NCBI GenBank assembly: GCA_020310875.1
Contig: CM035437.1
Coordinates: 52,821,527 to 52,885,526, forward strand
From: Ceratopteris richardii
Lineage: Eukaryota; Streptophyta; Polypodiopsida; Polypodiales; Pteridaceae
Direction of reading: 5' to 3'
Length of the DNA stretch: 64,000 nucleotides
Shown here: positions 22,483-34,995 of the stretch, in pieces
Numbering within the stretch: the first letter of the stretch is position 1
Layout: every line of letters begins with the position of its first letter
Notes under the pieces: model-generated
What the model was told of the DNA's origin: nothing
The model's database searches: none
The model's input: only the letters and a program-made list of their open reading frames with translations
Made by a program: the position numbers and the translations under genes

Positions 22483-23747
22483 TGTTGGAAATTTAGTAGG
22501 CCCATAATTAATACCATAGGTTCATAGTTCCATAGGTCCATCATCTACAACATAGAATCCAGAAATCTTCCAATATTGACAAAACATGAACATACCACAA
22601 TCATACATACAAATGTCAATTTACAATGTGGAAGCAAATCTCTCAACCACTCTATGTGAACAGAAATAGATGATGAGTGAATGTACAAATGTAACAAACA
22701 TATTCAGATGTATGGATAGAAATCTGAATATATATGAGATGTGTGACCTAATAGGTTGTAGAAGAGTGAATATGAGTGACAGAAAGAGGAAGAATCAATG
22801 TGAAATTGATAATCAACAAACCTTCATCTAAACTTAGGCTATGGAAGACCCTAAGTCAGATACGTGTGTGAAAGATCACATACTTACAAAATTAGCAAAG
22901 AATGCTAACAAGTTTGTTGCCAGAAATCCTCAAACTCATATGACCATACCTTCTTGAACACCTCATCCAAATATGCATAAAGCATACATGTACTGATTCT
23001 CTTTTACCTATGCCGAATAGGACTCCTCCTGATATGGATACCACTGCCTCCATAAACTCCAAGTAGTACCTATGTGCATAAAGAGAATATGTACCTGAAT
23101 TCTTAACACAAGATGTAAATCTTATATTAACCACCATCCAATGTCTTTGAAGTAAACCAAAATCTTCATGTAGAAGACAATCTTCAAATACATCATGTGA
23201 ATGGCTGATCTACACCACCAAGCTGCTAATAGATAAGTCATGTCCATAAGCAAGAGTGTGAGCACACTCTTCTTCTCCAAGAAGAACTCCATAGCTGCTC
23301 CTCAACATGCTCCAAGAGTGCAAAATGGCTGCCACATGTGCTATAAGCACCACCTCTATTGAAGTAACAAAGCTTCCAAAGCTTGTGTTGAAATAGGTGT
23401 TGGATGAATTGAATAATGAGATAAGCATGTGTTTATATAGTATGTTCTCCATGATAATAAAGCACTTCCCAAAAGCATAACACAACGATCGCTTTTCTCC
23501 AAAACGTAGCCGTGAAAATATGTTCTTGAAAATCATGTCGTCGTCCGTTGCTTTATGAAAAGCATAAAATAAAATTTCACATTTCTCGCTCTATCGGCGA
23601 TAGGTATCGAACCCAGGTCATAGGTTTGGGAGGTCGCTCATGTAACCAAGGCACCCACGCCATTTGTTTGTAGAGGGAGTGTTAGAACAACCTATACATC
23701 TTGTATTATCTGAGCAAAATGAACTATTGGGGCATTGTTTTCCAACA
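22483..23747 (-). repeat. 3' LTR of element J
   Basis: It starts TGTTGGAAATTTAG and ends CCAACA, about 1265 bp, and is collinear with 26839-28105. On the minus strand it contains a TATATAAA box near 23430-23440. The LTR is AT-rich and has no convincing coding frame. Confidence 0.92.
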
Positions 23748-23762
23748 ATCCCTCCTTCAATG
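23748..23762 (-). other. Polypurine tract of element J
   Basis: On the minus strand this reads GAAGGAGGGAT directly before the LTR start. It is the expected plus-strand primer position. Confidence 0.7.
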
Positions 23763-26700
23763 TCACATACAAACTGGACTGGATCTACAAACTTCATAAG
23801 CTTCAAACGAGTACTCCCGAATTGACCTTCAAAAAATCTTCTTCAAAAGTGAATTTGAAAAAAAACCTGAACTTGCTGAATATGAACCATAATACTTGAA
23901 AACATATGCAAACTAGATATCCAATAGTGTACTCATCAAGCAATCATTTGCTTGACAACAAATGTAGCAAGTACTGACTCTAGCTGCTATCTCCTGTCTT
24001 CTTAAACCTGAAAAACATACACTAGGATCCACATATTTGCATTTACCTTATGAAATTTTTCTCAATGTACTTCTCTTGTGTAATGTAGATACACTAAAAT
24101 CAAGAACTGAATCCTGGAACATGTGACTGACAACTCACAACATAGTGTATTATGAACACTACTGGTTCATCTCTGACTGTACTCAAGTCAACTCAACTCA
24201 TGAGTCTTATCAAAAAATCTATGATGTCATTATGTCTTCTTCCTTGTTTAATCTGTAAATCCTTCATACCTCTTTCCTTCAGAATCTGGTATAAACATAT
24301 ATGTGCGCACTTCTGAAACATACCTCTCTGAAATATCAAACTTCTCTTTAATAGAACTTTGGAACCTTCTCCTAAACAGGAACACCTAACAAGAACTTTC
24401 TCTAGACATTCTCCTTCTTCCTTCTTCTTTCAAAGCTGGAACATAAAGAGAAATTGACAAAGGAAATATAGGAATACCTGATATAGGAATACCTGTAGAA
24501 ATGACTCTGCATTCTTTTACATATGTCTGAAAATAAGTCTTCATGTTTCATCAACCCCTTGGATGATTTAACACTAGTATCTAGAATTCTTCAAATATAT
24601 CAAACTTTATGAAATCTGGAATGTCTTCCTTCTTTCAATAAATCTGATCTTCAGTGATCAATACCTGTATCTGAAACAAAATCTCTAAACCATTTTTATT
24701 AGCATTGCGTAGTTGCTAATAACTTCCACTATTTCTTCCTCAACTTTCCATATTAAAGAATAAGGTTAAGGTTAGCTGATCTATTACATGATAACAAAAA
24801 ACCTTACTGAAAGCATTTTAGGATCCATAACCATCTGCAACATAACAAGTATCTTCTTCTATCTCTCTACAACAGAAATCTGATGGAATCTGAATCTTTG
24901 ACTTACTTCCTCCAATGCTAAGAACTTTTCACAAACAAAGGATAGACAATTGACTCATAAATACTCAAGATCTTTCATGATCATTCAAGATCATCCAAGA
25001 TCATACAAGATCTATGATCTTTCCAACAAAATACCTGTGTAGAATATGCTCTCATCAAACCTTCATGACTGAATGTTTGATTTTTTACCTGAATGTCTCT
25101 AAGTGTCCATGCTTCTCACATAAAGTTGTAAAACTTTCTTCAAACAAATCCTTCCCTAGAATCTACAATTCCTACTTGAAATATAAGTGGACAAACTTCT
25201 CACCTTGAGAACTCCAAAAGTTGCAAATTGATACTTCATCTCTTCATATTCTACCCAAGTGAAATGTGATAGTACCTGCTTGACTTTCTTTTGGCTAACT
25301 CCACTTCTCAATCAAGTGATAGGATCTGATGGAACACCTTTTTTAATACAAGCATGTATCCAAAAATCTAGACAATCATAGAAAGTAGATTCCCCAACTG
25401 ACTCGTACATCAAAATAATCTGAATTTTCTTGAAGTTTTCTGAAAAATGAGGTAACTTTTCCAAACACAAAACCTCAACCCAAGTCTCCAACATCTGCTA
25501 CAAAAAACTCTTTTACCTCAAGAGTTAGGTAAAGAAGAGATATACTTCTCTACAACTTGTCATATACAAGTAGCTCTGAATTGACACTCCAAGAATTCTT
25601 TGAAGGAACATACAGCTGCCTCCTCAAAATCTTCAACTTATACATAACTCATAAATATGAGTCAAAACATACAAGTTGTCTTCAAAATCTGCTGCTTTTC
25701 TTTCTCTCAATGCAATTCTTTGTCAAATCTACTAAATCATGACCAATTATAATGCAAAACAAGAAACTGCTTCTTCTTTAAACTATCTTCACACAAGATG
25801 TTCTTGTAGACTTGTTTTTGGATGTAGAGGATAGAAGTAGGAAAAGTATATGGAAAATATAAGAGAGAAAAGGAAGTCTTACTTTCCCTTTGGAAATATT
25901 GGACTTTCTTCTTCTGCATCTTTCTTCCACCTAATGATGTCAACATCTTCAAACTTCTCTTTCATACCTTTTGTTCTCTTCATCTTGAAGTAGCAAGTAC
26001 TCTTGACTTCTTCAAATGAACTTTTCTCTTCCTCTAGTGCTAAGAGTAAGAGACAAAATAAACGTGGTATACAAATGGAAGTAAACATAGAATCATGTTT
26101 TATCATCTTCTCATATCTCTTGAATCAAAATTCTGTTTCAAATGTGATTCATATGACTGAATTCACCAACCTTTTGGTTGAATGATGAATTACCTTTCTA
26201 GAGTTACCTCTCTAGATATAAATTGTGAGCAAAAAACTTTCAACCAATTTACAACACAAGATTGGCTTAAAACAAAACTGATGCTCTCCACATTTGTCTT
26301 CTTAGATGACCTTTCTTGTCATGAAAGAGATCTCTCAAAACTCTCTAGAAAAACCACTAGATACCTGTTTTGATGTAGCCTTTAACTTTCAAATAATGAA
26401 AGTGTATAAAAGCACTCCTTGAATCCTTCAAATCTCTTCATAAGTTCTCTTCTAAGACCTCCAAATGATAATCTGATAGTAGAAACTGATACCTGTAATT
26501 TGATGTTGATCTGGTTCCTTCATCTTCTCCAAACCATTGTTCTTCCTTGAATTTGAAGTAGCCTTCTCTTCATCAAGTCTGGGTTTTCAAATAATACTTC
26601 TGTAAAGTATTTGCATACTCTTCCAAAAATATTCGGCTGTTAACAGATCATCAACTTCATACTCCACACTCATGAATAAACATGTGATTGAATTGTCTAG

Positions 26701-26824
26701 GTCTCAAATCTCTACTCATCTAGATTAAGTGTGTATGTCAAATGTCAAATGTTAAAAGATGCTCTTAAATCATATGTTGTAAACCAAGAAGTCTGGGAAC
26801 CTGGGAATCTAAGAGTCTAAATGA
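23763..26824 (-). other. Internal region of element J, no coding motif found
   Basis: About 3.06 kb of AT-rich sequence. The longest frames are 60-75 codons (for example minus 25312-25494, 25737-25952 and 25879-26106). They show no gag, protease, integrase or RT wording. Short direct repeats of AAGATCAT/CAAGATC occur near 24970-25020. I read the region as non-coding, mobilised in trans if at all. Confidence 0.65.
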
Positions 26825-26836
26825 GCTCTAATACCA
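26825..26836 (-). other. Primer-binding site of element J (initiator-Met type)
   Basis: On the minus strand it reads TGGTATTAGAGC, one change from the plant tRNA-iMet primer site, and lies two bases from the LTR end. It fixes the orientation of J. Confidence 0.88.
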
Positions 26837-26838
26837 AA

Positions 26839-28105
26839 TGTTGGAAATTTAGTAGGCCCATAACTAATACCACAGGTTCATAGTTCCATAGGTCCATCAT
26901 CTACAACATAGGATCCAGAAATCTTCCAATATTGACAAAACATGAACATACCACACTTAATCATACATACAAATGTCAATTTACAATGTGGGAGCAAATA
27001 TCTCAACCACTCTATGTGAACAGAAATAGATGGATAAGTGAATGTACAAATGTAACAAACATATTCAGATGTATGGATAGAAATCTGAATATGTATGAGA
27101 TGTGTGACCTAATAGGTTGTAGAAGAGTGAATATGAGTGACAAAAAGAGGAAGGATCAGTGTGAAACTGATAATCAACAAACCTCATGTGAACTTAGGCT
27201 ATGGAAGACCCTAAGTCAGATACGTGTGTGAAAGATCACATACTTACAAAATTAGCAAAGAATGCTAACAAGTTTGCCTCCAGAAATCCTCAAACTCATA
27301 TGACCATACCTTCTCGAACACCTCATCCAAATATGCATAAAGCATACATGTACTGATTCTCTTGTACCTATGCCGAATAGGACTCCTCCTGATATGGATG
27401 CCACTGCCTCCATAAACTCCAAGTAGTACTTGTGTGCATAAAGAGAATATAGACCTGAATTCTTAACATAAGATGTAAATCTTATGTCAACCACCATCCA
27501 ATGTCTTTGAAGTAAACTGAAATCTTCATGTAGAAGACAATATTCAAATACATCATGTGAATGGTTGATCCACACCACCAAGATGCTAATAGATAAGTCC
27601 TCTCCATAAGCAAGAGTGTGAGCACACTCTTCTTCTCCAAGAAGAACTCCATAGCTACTCCTCAACATGCTCCAAGAGTGCAACATGGCTGCCCCATGTG
27701 CTAGAAGCACCACCTCTATTGAAGTAACAAAGCTTCCAAAGCTTGTGTTGAAATAGGTGTTGGATGAATTGAATAATGAGACAAGCATGTGTTTATGTAG
27801 TATGTTATCCATGATAATAAAGCACTTCCCAAAAGCATAACACAAGGATCGCTTTTCTCCAAAATGTAGTCGCAAAAATCTATCCTTGAAAATCATGTCG
27901 CCGTCTGTTGCTTTATGAAAAGCATATAATAAAATTTTGCATTTCTCGCACTGTCGGCGATGGGTATCGAACCCAGGTCATAGGTTTGGGAGGATCACTC
28001 ATGTAACCAAGGCGCCCATGCCATTTGTTTGTAGAGGTAGTGTTAGAACATTTTATACATGTATTACCTGAGCAGAATGAATTATTGGGACATTGTTTTC
28101 TAACA
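26839..28105 (-). repeat. 5' LTR of element J
   Basis: This 1267-bp block runs TGTTGG...CTAACA, collinear with 22483-23747. The differences are scattered single bases and a small insertion near 26957, consistent with independent ageing of two once-identical LTRs. Confidence 0.92.
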
Positions 28106-28380
28106 AGAAATGCATTTTTTCTTGGATATGGTCGAGAAGGACAATTTGGATATCGCTTATGGGATCCTGAAACACGATGAGTGATCAAAAGTAGTGATGT
28201 CATTTTCAATGAGTCTAAGATCCATAAACAGCCCATTAAGGAGGTTGAAGTGAGAAGAGTAGTGCTTGAAGATACTAGTCTTCCAATTAGCATGCATAAA
28301 AATGTTGCACATAGGGATATTCAAGAGAATGTCCAATCATATGAGGCTCCAAATGTTCCTATTCAGCAACCATTGATTTA
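28106..28380 (+). mobile_element. Copia element I, right part
   Basis: The sequence resumes the integrase C-terminal and linker region of Copia I directly after J: YRLWDPETR, then DVIFNESKIHKQPIKEVEVR, and a Pro/Gln-rich end. Copia H has the same block on the minus strand (about 17040-17230). Gypsy-type sequence begins abruptly at about 28381. Confidence 0.82.
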
Positions 28381-29760
28381 AAGATGAAGAATTTGAGCCT
28401 TATGGTTGGATTCAGATTTTGACCACCATGGATCTAGCTAATGATGAGTATGTGGGAGTAAAATTCCAAAATGAAGATGGATATGATATCTTCCACATAG
28501 GAATACAAATTGATAAAGGTGTCAAAAACAGAAGAAGACTAGGAGGAAGGAGTAATATTAAAAAATGGGAAAACACAATATCTGGAAAAAGTAGAAGCTA
28601 CAGATTCTATGAAAGACAAAATCTCGAGAAAATATAGGAAAAACAAACACAAGGAAATAGAAAAAGATCAAGAAGTAGAAAAAGATAAAAAAATAACAAA
28701 CAAAGATCAACAGTTTGATGTACCTTCAAATTTTAGGACCTATGAAGTAGAAGATAGGCTACTTCTAAAAATGAAACCAAACAGAGAAAAGAAAAAGGGG
28801 GAGGCATGTGACAATGAGGAACAAACTAAGAAGGTGATGATCACTCAAGAAGAAGGGGAAGAGAGACATATTGTCATAGCTGATGACATGACAAATCAAG
28901 AGGAGGAAGCATTAAGGAATTTGGCTAGAAACTATAGGGATGTGTTTGCTTACAGTTACAAGGATTTGAAAGGAATTGATCTTAAAATCTGTGAGCATAA
29001 GATTCCTATTACACTTGATGCAAAACTAGCAAACAAAGACACTATACATTTAATGACAAATACTCTGCAAAAATTAAGGAAGAAATTGACAAGCTGCTGG
29101 CTGCCAATTTCATCTATGAGATTGAGTATATAGAGTGGATATCTCCTATAGTTGTGGTACCTCAAAAGAATGGGAAACTCAAGGTATGTATTAACTTGAA
29201 AAAGGTGAATGCTGTAACTATAAGGGATAGCTTGTATTTTATTGACCAGAGTAATGCGACTCATATTAGCATGTATAGAAACATTTACAGATACAGATGT
29301 CAGAACCCTCAACTACATTGGTTTCAATTCACCAACTGATGCTTTATTGTTTGATCTCAGTGAAACCCCAGATAGAATCTGCTTAATGGCTTATTACAAC
29401 AGAATAGTATTTTTGGGTAGTCATTATCTCCAGATTTTTGAGGATGCTATTGATTATGGATTTTTTGAAAGAGAATAAAAAACCTTTGGAAATTTATCAG
29501 TAGTCACAAAGTCCAGACTCACAGCCTATGAAACAACATATACAGAATACCTAAAGAAAGATGTGATAGATAAACGAGAAGCAGCTATACAGTGGAGAAA
29601 AGCATTATTTGAGATCGTGAATAACTTGAACATCAAAGAAAGAAAAAGTCATGATCTATTGTCACAGATGTATCAAAGAAAAAAGAAGTAAAGGAAGTTC
29701 TCACTACTTATCAGCAAGAGTATTTTTTGTCAGGAGCCAAAAAGTCTAGGAGGGGAAGAA
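28381..29760 (+). mobile_element. Gypsy element E, shortened copy, body
   Basis: E starts in the acidic linker (EEFEPYGWIQILTTMDLAN) and continues through a very Lys/Glu-rich stretch (28600-28720) and the pre-RT segment YRDVFAYSYKDLKGIDLKI (28933-28990). It then reaches the beginning of RT (PQKNGKLKVCINLKKVNAVT). From about 29240 it carries the end of the third reading frame (LLFDLSETPDR, FLGSHYLQIFEDAI). Most of pol is absent. A purine tract near 29748-29760 leads into the LTR. This is a separate, AT-richer subfamily of the A/B/C lineage and a broken copy. Confidence 0.82.
29242..29690 (+). pseudogene. Gypsy E ORF3 C-terminal domain
   Basis: The wording FNSPTDALLFDLSETPDR, MAYYNRIVFLG and LQIFEDAIDYGFF is followed by SRLTAYETTY and AIQWRKALFE. 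It lines up, motif by motif, with Gypsy D on the minus strand (LIFDLSVMPSRP, MAYYSRLMFLP, MQTFEEAFFTGFF, RLVAYKLSF, AEQWKQLM) and with B near 44290-44580. It confirms that the third reading frame is conserved beyond the A/C subfamily. Confidence 0.7.
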
Positions 29761-30470
29761 TGTTAGAAGAAGTATTTATTTGAAGGTCAAAAAATTGTAG
29801 AAATATTTATGCAAATGATGTAAAAATGAGGAAGATCCTTCCTCATGTAAATTAGAATCACATGTATTTTTTCTAGAATAAAATTCAAGTGTGAAAAGGG
29901 ACACTTGAAAATCTATAAAAGATAATTTCCTCTATTTTGAGAGGGTTGGTTGTATTAATTTTGCTATCCAAGTAATGTGAAGAGCTCTCCTGTAGAAAAT
30001 CGTGTTTCTTCCTTTCATGTACTTTCTTTTGATTTGTTGAGTCTATTCTTTGTGTAATCCATGGAATTTGTGAGCTTCAGTTGTGTATTTCTGAGTAATG
30101 TGTATGAAGAGAGGTGATTCTTAGTGTATTGAGTGAGAAAGTGCAGAAGAACAAAGCTGGAAATGGAAACCTTCAGTTTTCACAGAATCACGATTGTCTC
30201 ATTTGTGTGATACAGGTATCATTTTTGAGATTTGACTTCATAATTCTGTTTTGCTGAGAAAATGGCACACTTTAGGCACCAAGATCATTGAAAATGCTGT
30301 TGTTTAGCTCAAGATAATCAAAACCCTAGATATTTCTCTTCATCTTCATAATTTCTCAGAAAAACAGTCATTTAACTCTTGTTCTTGGATTCCATTAACT
30401 AGAAGGGGCTGTGGTCTTTGCATACTTCCCGGATTGACAATTTAAAGATGTGTAATTGATTCTTTATGAT
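29761..30470 (+). repeat. 3' LTR of Gypsy E (right edge uncertain)
   Basis: It starts TGTTAGAAGAAG after a purine tract and has a TATA box at about 29914-29920. A T/C-rich region (29990-30060) follows. I could not find a matching second copy, so the right edge could lie anywhere between about 30200 and 30470, where the palindrome array of Gypsy B begins. Confidence 0.55.
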
Positions 30471-30509
30471 AAAATGATTGGAGAGGACAACTCCAAAGGG
30501 TAACAATAA

Positions 30510-30845
30510 ACATACCCTCAGACCATCGCGACGATACCCTCAGACCATCACGACGCCTCGAAATTGACACCATCACGATTGGCTCAAGCCATCGTGCCTC
30601 TTGACCATCGCGGCGGGCTCACGCCATCGCGATAGTTGCATTGACCATTGACCGATGCCATCGTGATTGCTCACCGGTTAGACCATTGCGACGGTTCATT
30701 CACACCATCGTGATCATTCACTTTAGACCATCGTGACAGTTCGCACCTTCGGACCATCGCGATTGTGCCAAGCCATCGCAACGGTTCACCTGGACCATCG
30801 CGACGGTCCCAGACCATCGCGATTGTCTTGGACCATCGCAATTAT
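30510..30845 (+). repeat. Array of CCATCGCGA-type palindromic modules in the Gypsy B leader
   Basis: About fifteen copies of a short module, typically GACCATCGCGACGGTTC or GACCATCGCGATTGT, are spaced roughly 20-25 bases apart. The core ATCGCGAT is self-complementary, and many copies differ only by CG-to-CA or CG-to-TG changes. The array lies about 700 bases before gag. Copy C has an analogous array with a different flank at 51150-51560. Confidence 0.88.
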
Positions 30846-31563
30846 CCACCCCAAACAAAATTTTTAGGGTTTGATTTTTGGCCAATTTTGAGGCTATTTT
30901 TTGCAAATTTTTGGGTGACTAAACTCATAGGAGACCCCTTAGCTCATATTTGGAAAAAAAACTTGCTTGACAGTTTTTACCCCTGAGGGCCTGAATGCTC
31001 ACATCTTCTTCATCCGAAGTCCGTTAACATTGTTGGGAATAGAAAAGATAGGGGGCAACATTAAAAGTTGGGCAAGGGAAGAAAGGATGTTTAAAGGTGT
31101 ATATACTCAAGTGCTTGATCATCCATTTGAGAATTGGTCTAATATTGAATTTTTACAGGTCTAGCAAGGGCAATCAAGAGCAATCCAGGCAAGGTAGTGA
31201 AGAATGCAAGGCTTGGGAAGTGTGACTTCTTGGGCATCAGAGCGACCAAAGCAGCTGACTTGAGGTTGGAAGATTACTCAACCCCCTTAGTCAATTATTA
31301 GCTTAGGCTAAACGATAGCATTGTGGATTAGATTAAAAACGATAGGAACAATCAAGTTCAAGAGATTAAATTTTTCAAATCCAAGAGTAAAGTAAAGGTG
31401 TGTAATATGAAAACCTAAAGGAAAGGACTTAAGTCTGATGGAACGAGAACTCAAAAGTACCACGGAAAGTCGATTCCTGACGCATACATCTAGACATGAA
31501 TCTAAAGGAATTAGAAAAAAAAGAACAAGAAAGTAAAAAAAAAGAACCATTGACGATCAGAGA
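30846..31563 (+). other. Gypsy B leader, non-coding
   Basis: This stretch lies between the palindrome array and gag. It matches the C leader in several blocks, notably TTAGCTTAGGCTAA and GCATAGCATT/CGATAGCATT near 31300-31330 (C near 52135-52160). A TTTTTACAGGT stretch at about 31150 resembles a splice acceptor, and C has TGCAGGT at the same relative place. A leader intron is possible but unproven. Confidence 0.6.
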
Positions 31564-34500
31564 GTGCCGCGAAGAAAATTCATGAACCTTAGATCGGGCA
31601 AGTATATAGGTAAGTCAGATCGACAAAGCTTGAGATCATCAGAAGCAAGTGTAGGAACCATTGCACATTCGCCGGCACAACAATTGAATAGTAATTACCC
31701 CTACGAGTTGAGCTCAGATACGAGTGAATCGAAAATGGCTTTTAGCACGGAAAGACCATAAGGAGGGTCAAACGTAGCATATTTGGAAGGACCCGAAGGA
31801 CCCTATAGGACTCAATTAGAATTTCTCCGAACCAACCGCTTAGGTGTTCGCATCTATGAGGATGGTTTGTGAAGACAAGTGGTGCAAATGCACAATCCTG
31901 ATCAACCCATTGGATTGGAACGTCCAGTGGTGAAATTCGAGAGAGATGCGTACATAGACAAGGAAGGAACGATGTACATCTTAAGTACTCAGTCAAATAA
32001 TACGAATGAGTTTGGCGTAATTCAATTAGAGATGGAAACGAGAGCCCAAGGAAAAGAACCAGTAGGAGAAGAACCTAAGACACCTAGAGGGAAATCTGTA
32101 CTGACATGAGTACTAGTTCCAGATTGGACCCCTCAAGACAATAGAAGCATAGAGTTGTAGAAACTGATGAAGCCTTTTGGAGGTACCGAATGGAACAGCC
32201 TAGCGAGGTAGGCTCCATCATAATCTATGAATTCAAGGACCCGAATACACCTGGAAAGGTTGTATACCTGGATGAAGCTTCAAAAAGAGTATTTGTGGTA
32301 CTAGACCACGCGAGAAATACATACACATGGAGAAGCGAGCTAGTATTCCCTCCATCACGAGCTAATGTAAACGCGAGCCAACAAGGGGCTGGAACATCCT
32401 CAACCCATGCTAATCAAAGAGACAAGAACAAAGAAAGACCCGAAGTAAGTTTCAATCATCCCATAGGGAGAGATAGAACCACCATGGACACAGACAGAGT
32501 GGATAGACAAAGAGAACCTAGAATACCAGGTGGTAGAGATGATTTTCCTCTACCTAGACCACATGAACACGCAAGAATATTAAGACCCACTCAGCTAGTA
32601 AAGTCCATGAAAAACTATTTTGATGGGACAGGAGATCCCTATGATCATGTTGCAGAATTTAAGCAAGTGCTACGAGCAGAGCAAGTAGAAGACATGTTCA
32701 CACAATATAATGCCTTTGGACTAACGTTAAAGAATACAACTCTAACTTGGTTTCAAACATTGCAACAAAGGCAATTTAGAGACATCCATCACTTTTTAGA
32801 GTCGTTCATCACGGAATTCTCTAAAAGTGGAATCAGGCATGACACATCTTCATTGATTCATAGTTTTAAACAAACCCCTCAGGAAACGGTTAGACTTGCA
32901 AGACATAGGTTTAGACAATATGTTGAAAGGTGTCCAATGCAAGAGTTACCCTCACAGGCCAAGCAAGTGTCATTGTTTCTAGATGGCCTGTTGAGCTCTA
33001 AACTACGCTCCTATGTATACTTGAAGGAACCCAAAACGCTAGAGCAGTGCGTAAGAATTTGCATAGACATTGAAGATAACTTAGGAGACGAGTTGGAACT
33101 CTCAAAGGTCCATAAGGAATCAGATTGTTCATCTCTAGCATCCTCAAAATTGTCTAGCTTGATAGAAGACCTAGCAGAAAAAGTGGCCCAGAAACTAGGA
33201 GTTTCTGGTAAACAGATGCCTAGGTTAACAACGAACAAGCGTTGTTACACATGTGGTGGTGATCATATGGCAAATGTGTGTCCCAATGCAACACAACCGC
33301 AAGCAAACCCTAGTGGCTAGTACTGTATGATTGAGAGACGATACACAAATCACACGGCTCAAGACTGCCCATACAACAAACAAGCAGTACGACAGAACTA
33401 CCTGCAAGCATATGCACAGCCAGGTAGGTATCAAGGCCAATACAATGCTCAGCCTCATTACTATAGGCCTCCTTAGAATTATCCTTAACAGGCTCAATAG
33501 AGACCACAACCTCTCTTAGCTCAGCAGCCACCCCCACCAGCTAATGTTATCTCAATCAAATATGCTGCTGCAGAAGAGAACCTAAATAGGGCTTTAGTGC
33601 CTTCATCACCCCTGATCATAGAAAGTGACCCGAACTCAAACAGTTTTGACTCTACTCATGTAGATAGTCCACCCGCATATTATTCAGAGTCACCAGAACT
33701 CGTGGAAACATATCAATATGATAGTCCACCATTGGAACCCAGTTGAGAGCTCGATTATGCTAACGTGATGTATGCAAACCCTAATCCACGGCCCCAATTG
33801 AGACAACAAAGACCACAGGGCCCTAGAGGACCATGCTTTAGGTGCCAAGGAGATCATTTCATAAAGGATTGTCCACATCCTTCGATAGCAAGACAATCAC
33901 AATATTATAACATACAAGGCTTTTGCGCCGAGTGTGGCAAAGAGCATATCATCAAAGATTGTCCTAGGAACCCTACGAATGCTTCACAAGTGACACCGAT
34001 CAATGTGATAGGTATTGTGCATAATGCAGACGGATCCAATCCTACATACGTGCCTATCCAAGCCATAACAAGAGCCCAGACACTCTTACAGAATCAACAG
34101 CTTAATCCTGAGAAAATAACTAGAACTAGTGAAGTTGGAGAGTCTAGTAACAAAAAAACAAAATCTTGGAAAGATTCTAGAGAAAGCATTAAGAGAAAGT
34201 GGAGTAAAAAGATAACTGAGTTGGAAGGAAGTTTAAAGGAATCAAGAGTTAAAATCCTAGAATTGACTTCGCAAGAATCTAATAAGGAGAACATAGCTTA
34301 GAAATCAGGATCAGTTCTAGCGGAACCCATACCAAAAAACCTAGACATGATGTTTCGTGCATATCAGGCTAGACTAAAAGCAGGACCCCAGATAGCAAAA
34401 ATGAGTAAAAACTACCCTCGAGTAGACTTAGAAATCGAGAGGACTAAACTTTGCATGAAGATGGTAGAATTAGCACAAGCTATGTTTGAAGCCTCTCGTT

Positions 34501-34919
34501 ATCTCCATTGGAATAACATGGCGAAACCGGAACTACAATTTCAAGGATTGATGGAGAGGCTAGAATATTTGATTGATAGCAAAGAGAAAAAGAATCAGCA
34601 TAGGAACCCTATTTCCTTAGAGACACAAGAAAGGAGTGCACCATCCTTGTCTCAAGTACCAAACACAGAAAGTCAAGACAACCTATCTTCCATACATAAA
34701 TATTCACATGAATTTCTATGGGAAATCCAAGAAGAGAAGTGGAGAAAAGAACAAGGAACCCATCCTCCTATTCAAGAAATAGACGATTTGCAAGAGCAAT
34801 TTCCCCAAGACATTCCCTCTATTTACGACGAGGTAGAGGAAGAGCAACTGAGTGAACACACGGGTTTTGAATCCAATTCTTTACAAGAATTACTTCAGTT
34901 CACAGGTTACCATCCATAA
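31564..34919 (+). pseudogene. Gypsy B gag with three zinc knuckles
   Basis: The frame opens near MNLRSG (31582), which C shares. The capsid-type Retrotrans_gag domain covers about 32580-33080 (MKNYFDGTGDPYDHVAEF, LTWFQTLQQRQF, FITEFSKSGI, VRLARHRFRQYVERC). Three zinc knuckles are visible: CYTCGGDHMANVC near 33241, CFRCQGDHFIKDC near 33835 and CAECGKEHIIKDC near 33925. A partly decayed knuckle-like stretch lies near 33330. A coiled-coil-like segment (about 34185-34280), a helical domain (34347-34560) and an acidic end follow. At about 3.3 kb this gag is long for Gypsy. It is broken at several points. Confidence 0.85.
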
Positions 34920-34995
34920 GACATAGATAGAAACGGAATCAATACACTCATTAGAATCAGACCCCTCATGGTTACATGAGGACACTCATTTATGG

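Larger units (their letters stand above)
22483..28105 (-). mobile_element. LTR element J, non-coding internal region, inserted in Copia I
   Basis: J has two LTRs of 1265 and 1267 bp around a 3.1-kb internal region. A primer site beside the right-hand LTR and a polypurine tract beside the left-hand LTR both place J on the minus strand. Its flanks, GGAAA on the left and AGAAA on the right, look like a 5-base target duplication with one difference. The related, uninterrupted sequence in Copia H (TCAAAGAAATGC near 17240, minus strand) shows the site before insertion. By eye the LTRs differ at about 4-6 percent of sampled positions, so the insertion is of moderate age and younger than element I. 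No gag or pol motif was found inside. J therefore looks structurally whole but non-autonomous (LARD-like). Confidence 0.88.

Noticed and set aside
25312-26106. Small minus-strand frames inside element J as possible gag remnants
   Set aside because: None shows zinc-knuckle, protease, integrase or RT motifs, and they do not line up with any Copia or Gypsy part in this window.
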